A DNA stretch of 64,000 nt from Smittia aterrima. Taxonomy: Eukaryota > Arthropoda > Insecta > Diptera > Chironomidae. This document shows, piece by piece, positions 23,229 to 35,604 of this stretch. Where the stretch lies: positions 20,274,001 through 20,338,000 of the forward strand of contig CP093831.1 of NCBI GenBank assembly GCA_033063855.1. The letters run 5' to 3'. Under the pieces are notes generated by a model, which searched no databases, had not been told where the DNA came from, and saw only the letters and a list, made by a program, of their open reading frames with translations. How positions within the stretch are numbered: position 1 is the first letter of the stretch; each line of letters starts with the position of its first letter. The position numbers and the translations under genes were made by a program.

Positions 23229-23834
23229 ATGCTGGATAAAATGGAGAGTGATGATAGTAGCAAGGAAGACGAAATAAACGACGAAGAATTATCAATTGCC
23301 AAACAGAAACCTGAAAAGCGACGAAAGAAAGGAATCATTTACATTTCGAATATTCCAAAGCACATGAATGTAGCGATTTGTCGAGAGATGATGGAAAGAT
23401 TCGGTGAAGTCGGAAGAATATTTCTACAGCCTGACAGCAAAGGAAGTGAGTAGACAATCAATGACATTCAGCAATTTCTTAATTCAATTTGAAACCTTTT
23501 AGTGACGAAGAAAGCAAACAAAAAGAAGAAAAATGTTAACTTTACTGAAGGCTGGGTTGAGTTTGAAAAGAAGAAGGTAGCCAAATGGGTCTCTGAAAAC
23601 ATCAACAACACTGCTATCTCAATTAAAAAAGGAACAAAGTTTTGCGACATTCTATGGAGTTTGAAATATCTTCCAGGGTTCAAGTGGATACACCTTAGCG
23701 AAAGATTATCTTACGAGAGAGCTGTTCATCATCAAAAACTTCAGATCGCAACATCAAAAGCAAGGAAGGAAGCTGCGCACTTCCAGAATAATTTGGATAA
23801 GAGTGAAATGATAAGAAAAAAGAGAAAAGTATAA
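23229..23834 (+). CDS. ABT1/ESF2 pre-rRNA processing protein
   Basis: Two exons, 23229-23445 and 23503-23834, 182 residues. ABT1 (yeast Esf2) is a nucleolar RNA-binding protein needed for 18S rRNA processing in the small-subunit processome. It was first described in mammals as a basal transcription activator. An acidic N-terminus precedes an RRM-like fold beginning KRRKKGIIYISNIPKHMN, with FGEVGRIFLQPD, a lysine-rich loop and FTEGWVEFEKKKVAKWVSEN. The signature KGTKFCDILWSLKYLPGFKW and the basic coiled C-terminus are characteristic of ABT1/ESF2. Two near ATGs exist (23229 and 23241). The longer is used here. Poly(A) signal AATAAA at 23844-23849. Intron 57 bp. Confidence 0.93.
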
Positions 23835-24611
23835 AATCTTAAAAATAAATAGATTTTTAACAGAAAAGCTTGTTTTTCAAATGAAATTCGTTCAATCGGG
23901 GTTGTAGCAGTTCAGTTGAGTCGGTTCGAGCCGGAAAATTTGTCAGTTGAGATCGTATTCGAGCCGTGTCAAGATGTCTGTAATTTTGCTCCAATTTGAG
24001 GCGGCAGAAAATTGTGAATAATTTTCTAACCGTTTCCACGAGTTTGTTAGAATTTATTTGCAATGCTAAAACGCATTATGTGTTTTTAATAAAATGAGAA
24101 AAGTGCAGCCGAAAAGTGCAGGTGCGAGTCGTGAGTAATAATCATGAGTAGTGACGCTTAACTGAAAATCATAAGACATAAACATTGAAAGAATACATAA
24201 GAAACGATACTTAACGACACACAAGCAAACGATACACGAAAAACCTGTTTTGTTACCTCGGGTTTCTTATTTCATTCCGTCTTACAATAAAAATTAAATA
24301 ACGAATACATCGGTGAGAGCAAAAGGAGATACCCGTGAATAAAGGAATTTAAGTGAAGAAGAATCGTTCGTGATATTGTGAATTGCTTGCGATCAAACAT
24401 CAAACGAATATTTTAGTTTGTGGCGATAATTTTCTTGTGTATGTATGAGCGGTAGCTAAGCAGCGAAGGAAAAAAAATCAACAAATTCACGACGCGACGA
24501 GACCTCGAATATTTGAATTCTCGGAATTGTGTGTTGAAAAGTGAATTTTTCCTAAAAGGTGACATTAAACTTGCCATTAACTGCATTTCCTTCAAAAGTT
24601 CAACATTCAAC
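23835..24611. other. ABT1 3'UTR and baz promoter / 5'UTR
   Basis: After the ABT1 poly(A) signal this 0.77 kb contains no ORF of note and leads into the baz start codon. TCAGTT initiator-like words occur near 23910 and 23942. A real start site cannot be fixed from sequence alone. The gtaggttcg-like B-box words near 23930 do not belong to a tRNA. Confidence 0.4.
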
Positions 24612-27600
24612 ATGAAAGTGACAGTGTGCTTCGATAAAATAAGAATTGTTGTACCGGTCGGCAGAGATCTGCTCGTAAGAGACCTTATTCGCGAGGCAAC
24701 GCAAAGATACAAAAAGGCTTGTCAAAAGGTAAGAAAGACCATTCAATTCTGATTCACAAAATGTGTATTCTGTAAATAATTACTTGGCAACCTTGAGAAA
24801 TCTTACTCTGTTAGTAAGAAAAAATGAAATCCTGTGTTGTGTGGGAAGACTCGATCAATCTTTTCAATCCACCTTGTTGAATTTGAAACCTCGGGAAGCT
24901 CAATTATTTCCAATGACTGTGGCTATTAATATGCATTCCAATGACTCATTTTCTTCGATATATAAAATGATTTATATATTTACTTTCTTCTCTGATTGCA
25001 TGCCAACTAAAAAATCTTGAAAACCTCTAAAGTTCAATACATTGAAGTCAATTAATTTTAAAATATTCTGAACGACACGTGAAAACAAATCAAGTTTCTT
25101 TAATACAACGTTAAGTCGCATTTCAAAAGGCAGAACGAATGAATGTTATTAAACTCACGATGTATTTCTGAGGGTTGAAGGAAAAAAATTCGTGAATGGA
25201 TGTGTTCGGTATAGAAACAAAAGAAAGGACAAAAGAATGTTGTAACCTGAGATCATACAAAGATCCACTTTGTTCTTTACATAAAAAGGATGAAACGATT
25301 TTATGATAGGACTTAGACCACTCTTCTACCTATGTAGGTGTAAGATTTAATCTTTTAAGTAATTGAAACAAAGAATTCCGATATTTACTCAAAGAAATCT
25401 CGCACTTTTGTAATTTATCCTTCAAATTCTTCATTAAAAACAAAGAAAAGACAGCGAGAAAGAAGATTTCAATGCCCGCATATCATGTTATACTTTGTTA
25501 GTATTCATCATTTTCTTCACGATCTTCTTCATCCTTCTAAAATCATTTAAATTATTTTTCAAGAAAGCAAGGATTCTTTTGGTCTATTACAGAATTTCAA
25601 AAACGAATGAATCAATAAATATTTATTATGAAAGCCTTGAAATTCAAATTTCTCTGAATTGGAATTTGTTGCATTCATAATTGTTTTGACGATCTGGATA
25701 AAACTAAAATCGTTTTGCATTCTCTAATTACGAAATTATATGCAAACGATAACGTACATGCCAGACGAAATAGTAACGTCGTTTATCAAATTTCAACACA
25801 AGTATAAACACGCCTCGCTTCAATGTGTGTCATTTTTGCAATGAATCATCCTAAAACTTTAGTGTAAGTCAAAATAATTGAAACACTTTTTTATAGTTTT
25901 GCAAACGAAATTTTACATTTTTATCGAGATATTTCTTTATTCAGACAATACGCCTTTCACTTTAGCTTCTCAGTTGAAAAATGAATTTTCAAGAAATGTA
26001 TTCGGCAAAGTCCGAAAATGTTAAGTTTGGGTCGAGTAATAATCGAAGAATAATGTTTGGATAAACAATCCTTATTTAGATCAAAATTTAAAAGGTAATA
26101 TGACAAGTCCTGATGCCTATCACAATTTTAACTTAGAGAATTCAAAATTATCTTTGTGTCAAGCTGATTTTTTTCTGGGTTTCCCAGATGAATCATCTAT
26201 TGAGAAAATTACTAGAAAAGCAAACGAAAGTGAATTAGATAAAAAAAACTTTATGAAATAAAGAAAAATAAAAGCGAAGCTAAAAGTGTCTTGGATAATG
26301 CAAGAGCTTTTACAATTCGTAAGCTTTATAAATGAGAGGGAAGTTCTTTCCGATGAAATGTTATTGTTGAACTCCCAAACAAATTCTAAATTAAAACATC
26401 TTGTTGTCAATAAAATAAAAAATTTAAATTCAATGTTCCATCCTTTTCGAAGTCGATAGCTGTTGAACTCTCATGTCTGTTTGCAAAAATTTAGTTATGC
26501 AGATGTGGACCCATATGCGTCAAGTTACATTGAGATGGCTCCGATCAAATTACAACATTCCTTCTTTTAGTTTGTGTCTGAATCCGAACTTGCTCGTCTA
26601 AAATAATTTATTTCGCAAATAACACCATCGAGGACTCATTGGAAATTGTTAGTTTCATCTCAAACAGCAGTCTCGCTTTTTATGAATGGTCTAAAACTAC
26701 AAACTTCTTTTCAACAACCAACTCGATCACAACAATTACATATTTCTCAATAGTTTAAGTTTGTATGTATGTAAAATATTCTTCTTACGTTCATCATCAG
26801 GTAACTCAGAATTCCATTGTCACAATGATAAAATATTTAGCTTTATCTATAAATGTTGACTTTCGGGGAAATCATAATTAACGTTGTTTTGATACAGTCA
26901 TTTAAATAATAAAAGATTTAGATTAAAAAGATAATGCAGGAACTTGCGGTACGATCTTAAGTAAAATAAAAGAAATTGCGTAAAACTCTTGATGTTAGAT
27001 ATCGTCAAGATATACAAGTGCATAAGCGTTAGCTCTTTGTATGAGTGCCAAGCCAATAACAAATCTAGGTAACTTGCTGTATACGTTGAAATAAAAAGAA
27101 GCAAAAAAAAAATCGTTCAGTTTGGAGCAGCAAAAAGTTTTTCAGTTGTATTTGAGGTCGCGAACAGTTACATTGGGCTCTACTTTCTGTTAAATTTTAA
27201 AATATCTCATAATTAATTTTTCTGCACAGACAATATTCAAGAATGTTTTATTAAATGTTGTGAATAAGTCAGTTAAGACTCTAAAGTGGACGATAAAAAA
27301 GTATTCATTAGAAAAGGTTTTAAACAAAAGAATTGCAGATTACGAAATTTTTAGTGCTCAGATGATGAGAAATGCGTTGTAGTTTGTTGTGTCATTAGTA
27401 AATCTTTGAAAATGGGATTTATATAGAATCAGGTTTATTGTCCGATAACGTTTGAATGCAACTCAAGAGAATATTTCTGGTTGAATACGTTTTCCTATGG
27501 CTTCTCAACTTTCGCGTTTGTTTTGAAGCGTTTAAATAGTTTTTTGTTGTGAACAATTCACTCGAATGAATCTATGTGGATTTACTGAAAAACAAAATTG

Positions 27601-30600
27601 GCAACAGTGGTATATGATTTCTAAATTGCTCTGTTTAATTGAATATCCTCAAAAAAGTTGGTGTGTTACTTCATGAATTCAGTGACTTTAATAATCCAAC
27701 CACAGTTTGTTAAAATTTTCTGATACAAGAATTTTCTACAAAGTTGCGAATTAACTTCAGAAATTTATTGCACCTGCAGTAACTAAACTAGCGAACTGTC
27801 CAACATAAATCTTTTTCTCACGAATGGATACTTAACGCAAGTATCCATTTGCATTTTGCTTTGCAATGAAATAGTTAATACAGAAGTTTGAGTGCGATTT
27901 GTTATTAAAGGAGAGGTTTAACATTACGAAGAAGTTAGAAATTTTAGAAGTTAGAACACAGAAAAAATTATCTGTTAAAAAGATAACATCAACTCAACAT
28001 TAAGTACTTCCTGTCAAGAACCAAGAACGGAACTAAAAAAAGAACGTTACACAGAGAAACGGGGGAAAAGAAGAAGAATACGGTTGAGTTGATGATGTCC
28101 AAGCGTTTTGTCGTGAAAATCGATGTGCAACAAATCATATGTTTGCTATTAAATACGTATCTGAGCATAAATCCATTTTATTAAACTTTGGATGTATTGC
28201 CTTATAAAAGTTGACCAACACCTATTTACTTTAGCGACCAGAGAAAATTATAAACGCATTCCGAAATCAGAGTATCAAGTTTCTAACGCGCTTTAGAATG
28301 AATAATGAAAAGTTACTTGAGTCAAAGTGTCCTGGTATGTTGAAACTAACGGGTTTGTTTGGTTGGCGACACACCTACCGAGTGCATCATCATCAAAAGG
28401 GAATTCTTCAGCCCGAAATACATAAAACATATTCATTAAATCTCCCAGCGAAAAAGCATCCGGAGACTTCAACTTCACGTTCTTCGCAATCCGATGCACC
28501 AAAAATGGTAAAGAGTGTTCAAGATGATTTGTTTTATATTTTATTTCATTAAAAACACTTTCAAATTTCGATATTTTTTTATGCTCTAATTGATAAGTTT
28601 GAGAGTTAACGAACAGACTAAATTGAAAGTTTTTGCAATTATAAATTTTAATTGGATTTATTTTTTATTTATTTTCAGAATCCTGGTTCTTGGGTTGTCG
28701 TTCACCATCTACAGACACAATCCGGTATTTTAGATCCGGATGATCACTTGCATGATGTTGCTGATGACAGAGAGCAAATTATTGCTAGCTATGAGGATCA
28801 TCCTGGACCAGACGCGACGATACCTCGTGGAGATGGGGCGAGCGGAAGTTCCGTTGGAACTGGAAGTCCAGATATTTTCCGAAACCAAGATGGAAAATAT
28901 TCTGAGGAAGCTATTCCGACTCACATTGATATTGGAGAGTCAGATCAGCCACCAAACGGCCTTACGCTACATGTAAGACGAGGTAGTGAACCTTCACTTC
29001 TTGTGCTTGATCAAACTACACAGCTTTATCCTTCACAAAATTCTCAAGAGCCATCCAAGCGGTGGTCAGCAGCTCCAGTTTGTCGAGATGATCCTCCCGA
29101 GAAATTATTAAACGAGGCAACAACGAATGGAACATATTTATCGCCAAAATGGGCAGTACCAGAAGAGGAAAACCACAACGAATCGTTGCCATCGTTTTCG
29201 CGATCTGGCCGTCTCTCAATGCAGTTCCTTGGTGACAGTGCAAAGTAATTATCTATAAGAATAACGGATTTGAATAAATAAGAATAATATTTTTTTTATT
29301 CATTTTAGCTATCGTTGGATTGACGCTGCAGAGAAAGCAGGATTCAATCAGAACCAAAGTAGCAACTCATCTTATAACTCTAAATCTTTGCCTAGAGAAG
29401 CAAAGCGAAAAGAGCCCCTTGGCCAAGCAAATGCTTCGACATATGAATCAATACGTCAAAAGAATGGGTAAATATTGTGAGAATTGTAAGTGATATGAAC
29501 AAACATTGATAATTTCTAATTTTAGAGAGATGCTACTCGTCACTAACGAGAACGGTGGACCATTAGGACTGACGGCACTTCCAGATCAAGAAAATGGTGG
29601 ACTTATTGTTATATCTGTTGAACCTGGAAGTCGCGCAGAAAAAGGAAAACTGCGACAAGGCGATCGGATTCTTGAGATTAACGGAATTAACTTAATGGAA
29701 CTTCCAGAAGTGTCAGTACAGGATCAACTTCATAGATGCATTGTGTCGTCCGAGTTGCGTTTACGAGTAATTCGTGCACGATCATCAATGCAAGAAGGAA
29801 GTCGATCAGAAATGTTTGAAGCCGAAGAAAAGTCAATGGCAAGCAGCAAGATTGCTCATGTATCACCAACGAGAAAAATTCCTGGAAAAATGCCAGGTAC
29901 GATATCAACTGCGTCTCTTCAGATGGCAAACACAAGAAAACTTGGAAGAAAAATAGAGATAACGCTTAAAAAGAGTACTCACGGGCTAGGCTTTAGCGTA
30001 ACCACACGAGATAACTTTGCTGGAGGCCAATGTCCGATCTATATTAAGAACATACTTCCAAAAGGCGCTGCCGTTGAAGATGGACGACTGAAACCTGGAG
30101 ATCGTTTGTTGGAAGTGGACGGAGTTACGATGACAGGAAAAACTCAATCGGAAGTAGTGAATATTTTGAGATCGACACAACCGGGAGCAACTGTTCGAAT
30201 CATCGTCAGTCGTCAACAAGAATTGACTGTGACCGATGAACGTGAAATTGGTGCGAACACTCTACCAAAGCAACCGCCCTTACCTGTACTTCCATTAAAG
30301 AATGCATCTAAATCTCCATTGGGCCCAAATCAAAGTATTATTCAGAAGAAAAGCGACGAAAAAGAATCTCTTGATTCTATAAAAATGCGAATCAATAAGT
30401 TTAATTCATCTGTAACAGCAACTGATCAAAATGGAAATATTTTTCCTTGGAGAAACCGTGAGATTTTAACATTGAACATTCCAGTGCATGATACTGAGAA
30501 GGCTGGACTTGGAGTGAGCGTAAAAGGAAAAACCGGCCAACAGACACCAAATTCTTCTCTGAATGGAAGTTTAGGAACCAAGCATGATGGTGACTTAGGC

Positions 30601-33287
30601 ATTTTTATTAAAAGCGTTTTACATGGTGGTGCAGCAAGCCGAGACGGTCGTTTAAAGATGAACGATCAACTACTTAGTGTTAATGGAAACTCCTTACTTG
30701 GACAGTCGAATGCTGATGCCATGGACACATTAAGAAAAGCGATGCTTCAAACAGGAGGAATGAACCCGGGAGTGATAATTTTAAAAATCGCACGAAGAGC
30801 CGCATCAAGACCAAATAGCCAGATTATAGATCAAGCTGACACAAATATTGCTGAAAGTAGTGGAACAAATAGCTGTGATCAATCTGGTTCAACGATCCTT
30901 TATCTCTCTCCGAATGAGAAGAACACAAACTTAAGTCCAATAACTCAACAAATGGATAATGGAAAAAGATGGAGTAACCCTGTATTGGATCGATTGACTG
31001 GCGGTACCGGAGCCGGAAATCGTCATTCAACGCTAATGCAGCAACTTCCCAATGGATTACGTAATGACAGTTATTACATGGCTACAAATGATACCTGGAG
31101 TCCAATGAGCAATATGAATGGAAGCAATGCAGTTCTTATCGAAGAAGATCCAGAGCCGACATCACCAATCAATTTAAGAACCGACATTCAACAGAGAATC
31201 TACACTCCAAAAACAGGAGACATTACATATTCAAGTCAGTTGTCTCTTGAAAATTCAACGTCTGACGCCTTTAGTCGTGACGCAATCGGAAGACGTTCGA
31301 TGTCTGAGAAACATCATGCGGCGATGGATGCAAAAGAAACGGGCACTTATCAGCGTAACAAAAGAATTCGTGACGAGCGTGAGAAATGCCAACTTCATAG
31401 CTCAGTCGAGTCGCTGAACAATGTCAATACGAACAGAATAGGAAGCATGAAGACTAATCGCCAAAAACCAGAAATGGCATCAGAAGCCATGGACAGAGTT
31501 GGAGAACTCGGACCTTCTTTAGGAATGAAGAAATCTTCTTCACTGGAATCTCTTCAAACAATGGTGCAAATTCAGATGTCCGATGAACCAACCGGACCCA
31601 ATGCATTACGAGCTCCTAGAGGAAGAGGTCGAGATGAAGTTTTAAGAGCTGCCGTTGAACGACCAGAGCCACGAAAGCATTGGCTACTTGAAGAAGGAAC
31701 TGACGTTGAAGGAGGATTTGCGAACCAAGCTCTTCAAACTTCAAATGAAGCAAAGAACAAAACTCGAAACCAAAAAAAGCCTGGTTTATTGAAAGGAATC
31801 GGCAGCATGTTCAGATTTGGCAAACACCGGAAGGACGTCTATCCAACTCCTCAAACAGAAGTGGTTACAGACTATAACAGCTGGGCTAACGATACATCTG
31901 CTAAAAGTGCGACTTTAGGTCAAGCTTCATCGCTCAATCAATCAAAAACTTCTAATCATTCATCGCAAAAATATGATTTCAATCATGAAAGACAGCATTC
32001 CGGATCTTCTGGGCCACCTTCTTACCAGCCACCACCACCAAACGCCCCCTCGCCCCTTTCTGTAGGACCTTCCAATAGCAAAATTACTCAAAACGATGCG
32101 TTCAACCATCGATACTCGCACTATGTAAACTACGATGAGCTACAAATGCAAATTAGGTAAGGCGTCTAACAATTCTTTTTCTTTCTAAATAAATGTTCTG
32201 CTAACACTGACACATGGGCGAAATTAATATTTAAAACTTCAATTGGTGATGGAATGTTTCTTTTAATTCTTAAAGCGGTGAATGTATACCACAACTTTCT
32301 ATATCATTCTATATTCTATCTAAAATCCTGTGTTGGAAGCAGCTGAAACTTTTTTTTTTGGTTCATTAGAAAATATTTCATTGTAAAATTAAACCATTTA
32401 AATCATCTCTTTAGAAATAAGTTGATTGTAACTAAACACCAAAGCCAATCAGAACGCCAACCATATCAGATAAACAATCTTCAGCAGCTTCCCGTTGCTG
32501 TGAATTTGTACAATGTTTCAAAGAAGCATGAAAAAACAGATGACGATGGCGAGCTTGCGCCGAATGATTGTTTATCTGATTCAACAATCGAAAAAATGAG
32601 ACTTCAAGTTCAAATACAAAGGGAAAAAGTTGAGGACGAAAGGTAATATTTTAATTTAAATTTCACGTTTTTTGTTGTAACATTGTGTAAATAATCACTA
32701 TTCGGCACGAACCATGTTTTGCACTCAAAATTAATGACTTGCATGATGTTTTGTACATTTTGAACGGTTTGCAAGAGAAGTTTTGTTTAAATAATTTATT
32801 TTTCTTTAGTCGAAGGAACCATCATTATCATTCACAACGTTCGTCTCGATCAAACAATGACATGGGACATTTCCATCAATATAATGGAGGATCGCCGATC
32901 ATTGTCAATGGTCATAAATATCTTCCACAACATATAAATGCACAACACCAGATGCATCTCAATAGGCCATCGTCAAGCTTTTACGAATACGAAACTATCA
33001 ATCCAAACGGAAATTATCGTAAAATTAGCGATCAGTTTAATCCTCTTCAAAACAGCAGCAGTAGCAGTAAAATTGGCAGCGGGACTAATTCCGTGAAAAT
33101 AACTGGAAACTCTGCAAGGGGCCAAATTCCCCAAATGATGAAGGCTCCCGAGCGTCAGCGTGGTCCATTTATCACACAGGTAAATAAATATTATTTTAAC
33201 GAAAACTTTCATCTAATCTACAATCTTTCTCGTTAGGTACTTATCCGTGAGCAGAACGGCAAACAACCATCAGCTTCAAAAGTTTAA
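24612..33287 (+). CDS. baz: bazooka / Par-3 polarity scaffold
   Basis: Seven exons: 24612-24728, 28679-29244, 29309-29467, 29526-32156, 32415-32642, 32810-33179, 33237-33287; 1373 residues against about 1464 in Drosophila. Par-3 is the cortical scaffold of the Par-6/aPKC polarity complex. The N-terminal self-association domain (MKVTVCFDKIRIVVPVG, then SGILDPDDHLHDVADDREQI) is split between exons 1 and 2. Three PDZ domains follow at roughly 282-364, 421-511 and 591-705 (carboxylate loops GLTAL, GLGFSV, GLGVSV). The aPKC-binding/phosphorylation segment MKKSSSLESLQTM lies near 950. The basic KGIGSMFRFGKHRK at ~1037 matches the phosphoinositide-binding region. The extreme C-terminus is SKV, compatible with a class I PDZ ligand (inference). 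Intron 1 is 3950 bp. Poly(A) signal AATAAA at 33459-33464. Confidence 0.96.
28203..28210 (+). promoter_or_regulatory. TATA-like box inside baz intron 1
   Basis: TATAAAAG occurs 88 bp upstream of the ATG at 28298. It is a good TATA match in AT-rich DNA, so chance occurrence must be kept in mind. It becomes interesting only because of the phase-compatible ORF that follows. Confidence 0.25.
28298..28507 (+). other. candidate alternative first exon (or cassette exon) of baz
   Basis: An ORF starting with a well-placed ATG (A at -3) encodes 70 residues, basic and His-rich (GLFGWRHTYRVHHHQKGILQ), and ends at a donor gtaaag in phase 0, the phase needed by baz exon 2 at 28679. Used as a first exon it would replace the first half of the N-terminal oligomerisation domain. 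The frame is also open back to an AG at 28269-28270, so a cassette exon 28271-28507 would also keep frame, but the pyrimidine tract is poor. No homology recognised. Confidence 0.35.
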
Positions 33288-34365
33288 TTAAGGAAGCTTT
33301 GAAAGGCTTCACAAGCAAAATTTAATTAATAGAGACTGGAACACATGATACGACTTTAATCGAAGCTTTAACGAAGAAAAAGTTTCCTGAATTTCACACT
33401 TTTTCGAATCGAAATTTATATTCATTGACATCTAAACTTGTGAATAACATTTAATTTTAATAAATAACTATTTAAATTATAAAAGAATAATCTGTGATCT
33501 GATAGGAAAGAAGTAGCTTAACGAGGTCAATAAATACTTAGCGGCTGCTAATAAATTATGAGGAGCTTCTTTCGGCTTTCAAGTAAAAGTTACAAAAATT
33601 TTCGCCGAAGCCCAAGAAAGTCAGCACACAAGACGAGGTAGAAAGTTTATTTTGTTCTTTAAGCTTTCTGCATCAGATCTTATTTTAGACAAACGAATGT
33701 CTAAAATAAAATATGCCATGACTTAGCTTTATGAACTAAATAAATCTTTTTATTTGCTCGTATTTTACGGACAACATCCAAAAGAAAAACTTTTTATTCC
33801 TAAACATAAATTAGAGATTGACTAAAATTGTATCATTTCACTATTCAAACGAGAATAAAACTTGTTACCAAGATAAGTTTCCACAAAAATCTCATTGCGA
33901 TGTTTAATTTTTTTTCAGCCTCGCCACAACTTTTAAGAAATTAATTATTAATTCAACTTCTCACATTTGTAATGGCATATGCTGTGGAATGGTAATTTGA
34001 ACACATTGATTTTCAATAAAGGGAGGTTCATAGCGACGAGTATCGACACTACTAAGTAGTTCATGAAATTCATTAACATGTGGCTTCTGTTCAAAAATTA
34101 ATAAAAGAGTTTTCATCGATTTACAAGCTCGATTTGATTTGGCTTCTTCTGAAAGTTCTGAAAATGCAATTAAGGAAAAACATAGTTTAACTTGTTTGTT
34201 TTCTTTCACAAGCAGCTAACGATAAATATATCCATTTATTCTTCGAAACAATTGATTCTTCTGAATTGTAACTGAATAAATTATTTAATTTGTGAGAAAT
34301 CAAACTTTATAAAAATAATGATAGTTCTCTGAGAATTGCATATTCCTCAAAATGACATCATTCAC
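33288..34365. other. convergent intergenic region baz / THEM6-like A
   Basis: It contains the baz 3'UTR (AATAAA at 33459-33464), a 12 bp hairpin at 33680-33709 and, on the minus strand at 34209-33961, an 82-codon ORF rich in charged residues after a plausible acceptor. That ORF is not in phase with the THEM6-like exon 2 and has no recognisable domain, so it is not called as a gene. Confidence 0.4.
33680..33709. repeat. perfect 12 bp hairpin with 6 nt loop
   Basis: TTATTTTAGACA (33680-33691), loop AACGAA, TGTCTAAAATAA (33698-33709). The fold would be stable as RNA or cruciform. It lies about 220 bp beyond the baz poly(A) signal. Possible remnant of a small palindromic transposon. No known function. 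Confidence 0.55.
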
Positions 34366-35125
34366 TTAAATCTTTCTTAGATTCCCGCTGGAGATCTCAT
34401 TTGACTCAATCCATTTTTGAACCTTAAATCGAAAAATTTCATTAGTCAATGTCTAAAGTTATTTCGTTAAAGACAAACCTCCAAAGGCATTTCCGGCTTC
34501 AATTTAATGATGTCTCCGTTTTCTAACTTCTCAGAAGAAGTGTCAGTTGCTGCAGAAGCGTTGAGCAGAATGTCCATCACATCATCCGCTGAACAGTCAA
34601 TAACTCGTTGCTTAGAGATCGCGATAGCGTGAATAAATCCATCGTTTCCGACATACTGGCTCTCCATGAATATTCCTTGTGCATCCCAAAAAATAATTTT
34701 TGTTGTGATTTTGAAACGCGAGAAAGGTTTGATAAACCTGAAATAAATAACTTTAGCAATTTGTAAATAAGCTAATTTAAGAAATATTTTCACCTTCGGT
34801 AGCGAATAGTGGCGCCTGCAACCACTATTTTCCCATTAAGACTTCGCACAGTACTGTAAAGCCCAGTTTTTTCGTAGAAGTCAACTCTTGCAAAGTCTAA
34901 TTCTCTTAAGTATCGAGAGTTATTCATATGTGTAATCAAAGTATCAATGTCGTTCGATAAACAGATAGTTCCGAAGGTAGTTTGATCCAAAATATTTGCT
35001 CTTTTCTTGGTAAGTCTCGCCATAATGACAGTGAGCGTCATTCTTAGAAAGTAATGGACCTCGAAGAAGCAGTGAAGGAGAAACACAACGAAAAGAGCAA
35101 TGCAAAATACTGAACAGATCATCAT
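34366..35125 (-). CDS. THEM6-like protein, copy A
   Basis: Three exons on the minus strand: 35125-34794, 34737-34479, 34422-34366; 215 residues, the usual THEM6 length. THEM6 proteins are ER-associated members of the hotdog thioesterase superfamily. The enzymatic activity is poorly defined. An N-terminal membrane anchor (IALFVVFLLHCFFEVHYFL) is followed by the hotdog-fold core with HMNNSRYLRELDFARVDFY, KTGLYSTV, TIRYRR, ITTKIIFWDAQGIFMESQYV and GFIHAIAISKQRV. The C-terminus VQKWIESNEISSGNLRKI is highly typical of THEM6. It sits 480 bp downstream of copy B in the same orientation, so the pair is a tandem duplication. Intron positions differ from copy B except for the last. Confidence 0.9.
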
Positions 35126-35604
35126 AATTTCTTGTGAGTCTCGAAAGCTTGTTTGAGTGGTCGAAAAGAAGTTTTTTGAATCCTAACACATTCCTGCAAC
35201 GATCGATAAAATTTCTCCTTGAAATTCGTCTGGGTCGAGGTCATGAAAAATCGATAAAATTAATAATTAGAATTTAGGCAATTAAACGTTTTGTCTCAAT
35301 TGGAAAAAGTATTCTTAATCAGTGATTTTTAATTTCTTACTTATTTAGCACCTAACCACAATTTTATTTTATTTTTGATTTTCTTTCGAGACTCCAACTT
35401 TACAAAGCACTACAATATTTAAAACATATTCAACTTTTTAATTAATTGTTACAACCGACTTGAAGACTTTTAAGTTTACGAATCACTGAGTTCAATCGTA
35501 GACTAAAAAGTCGAAATGAAAATTTTCAGACAATTTTTCCAATTTCACATCAGATGTTTTCCAAGCTTGCGCAGTTCCTTTGCTGTGGTCGTAAAGCATA
35601 CAAA

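Noticed and set aside
23905..23960. B-box-like words (GGTTCGAGCC) suggesting a tRNA or SINE
   Set aside because: No A box at the right distance and no cloverleaf could be drawn.
28293..28502. Minus-strand 69-codon ORF opposite the baz alternative exon, with a vaguely kinase-like piece (EEFPFDDD)
   Set aside because: No kinase motifs such as HRD or DFG, no splice context, and most easily explained as the shadow of the plus-strand frame.
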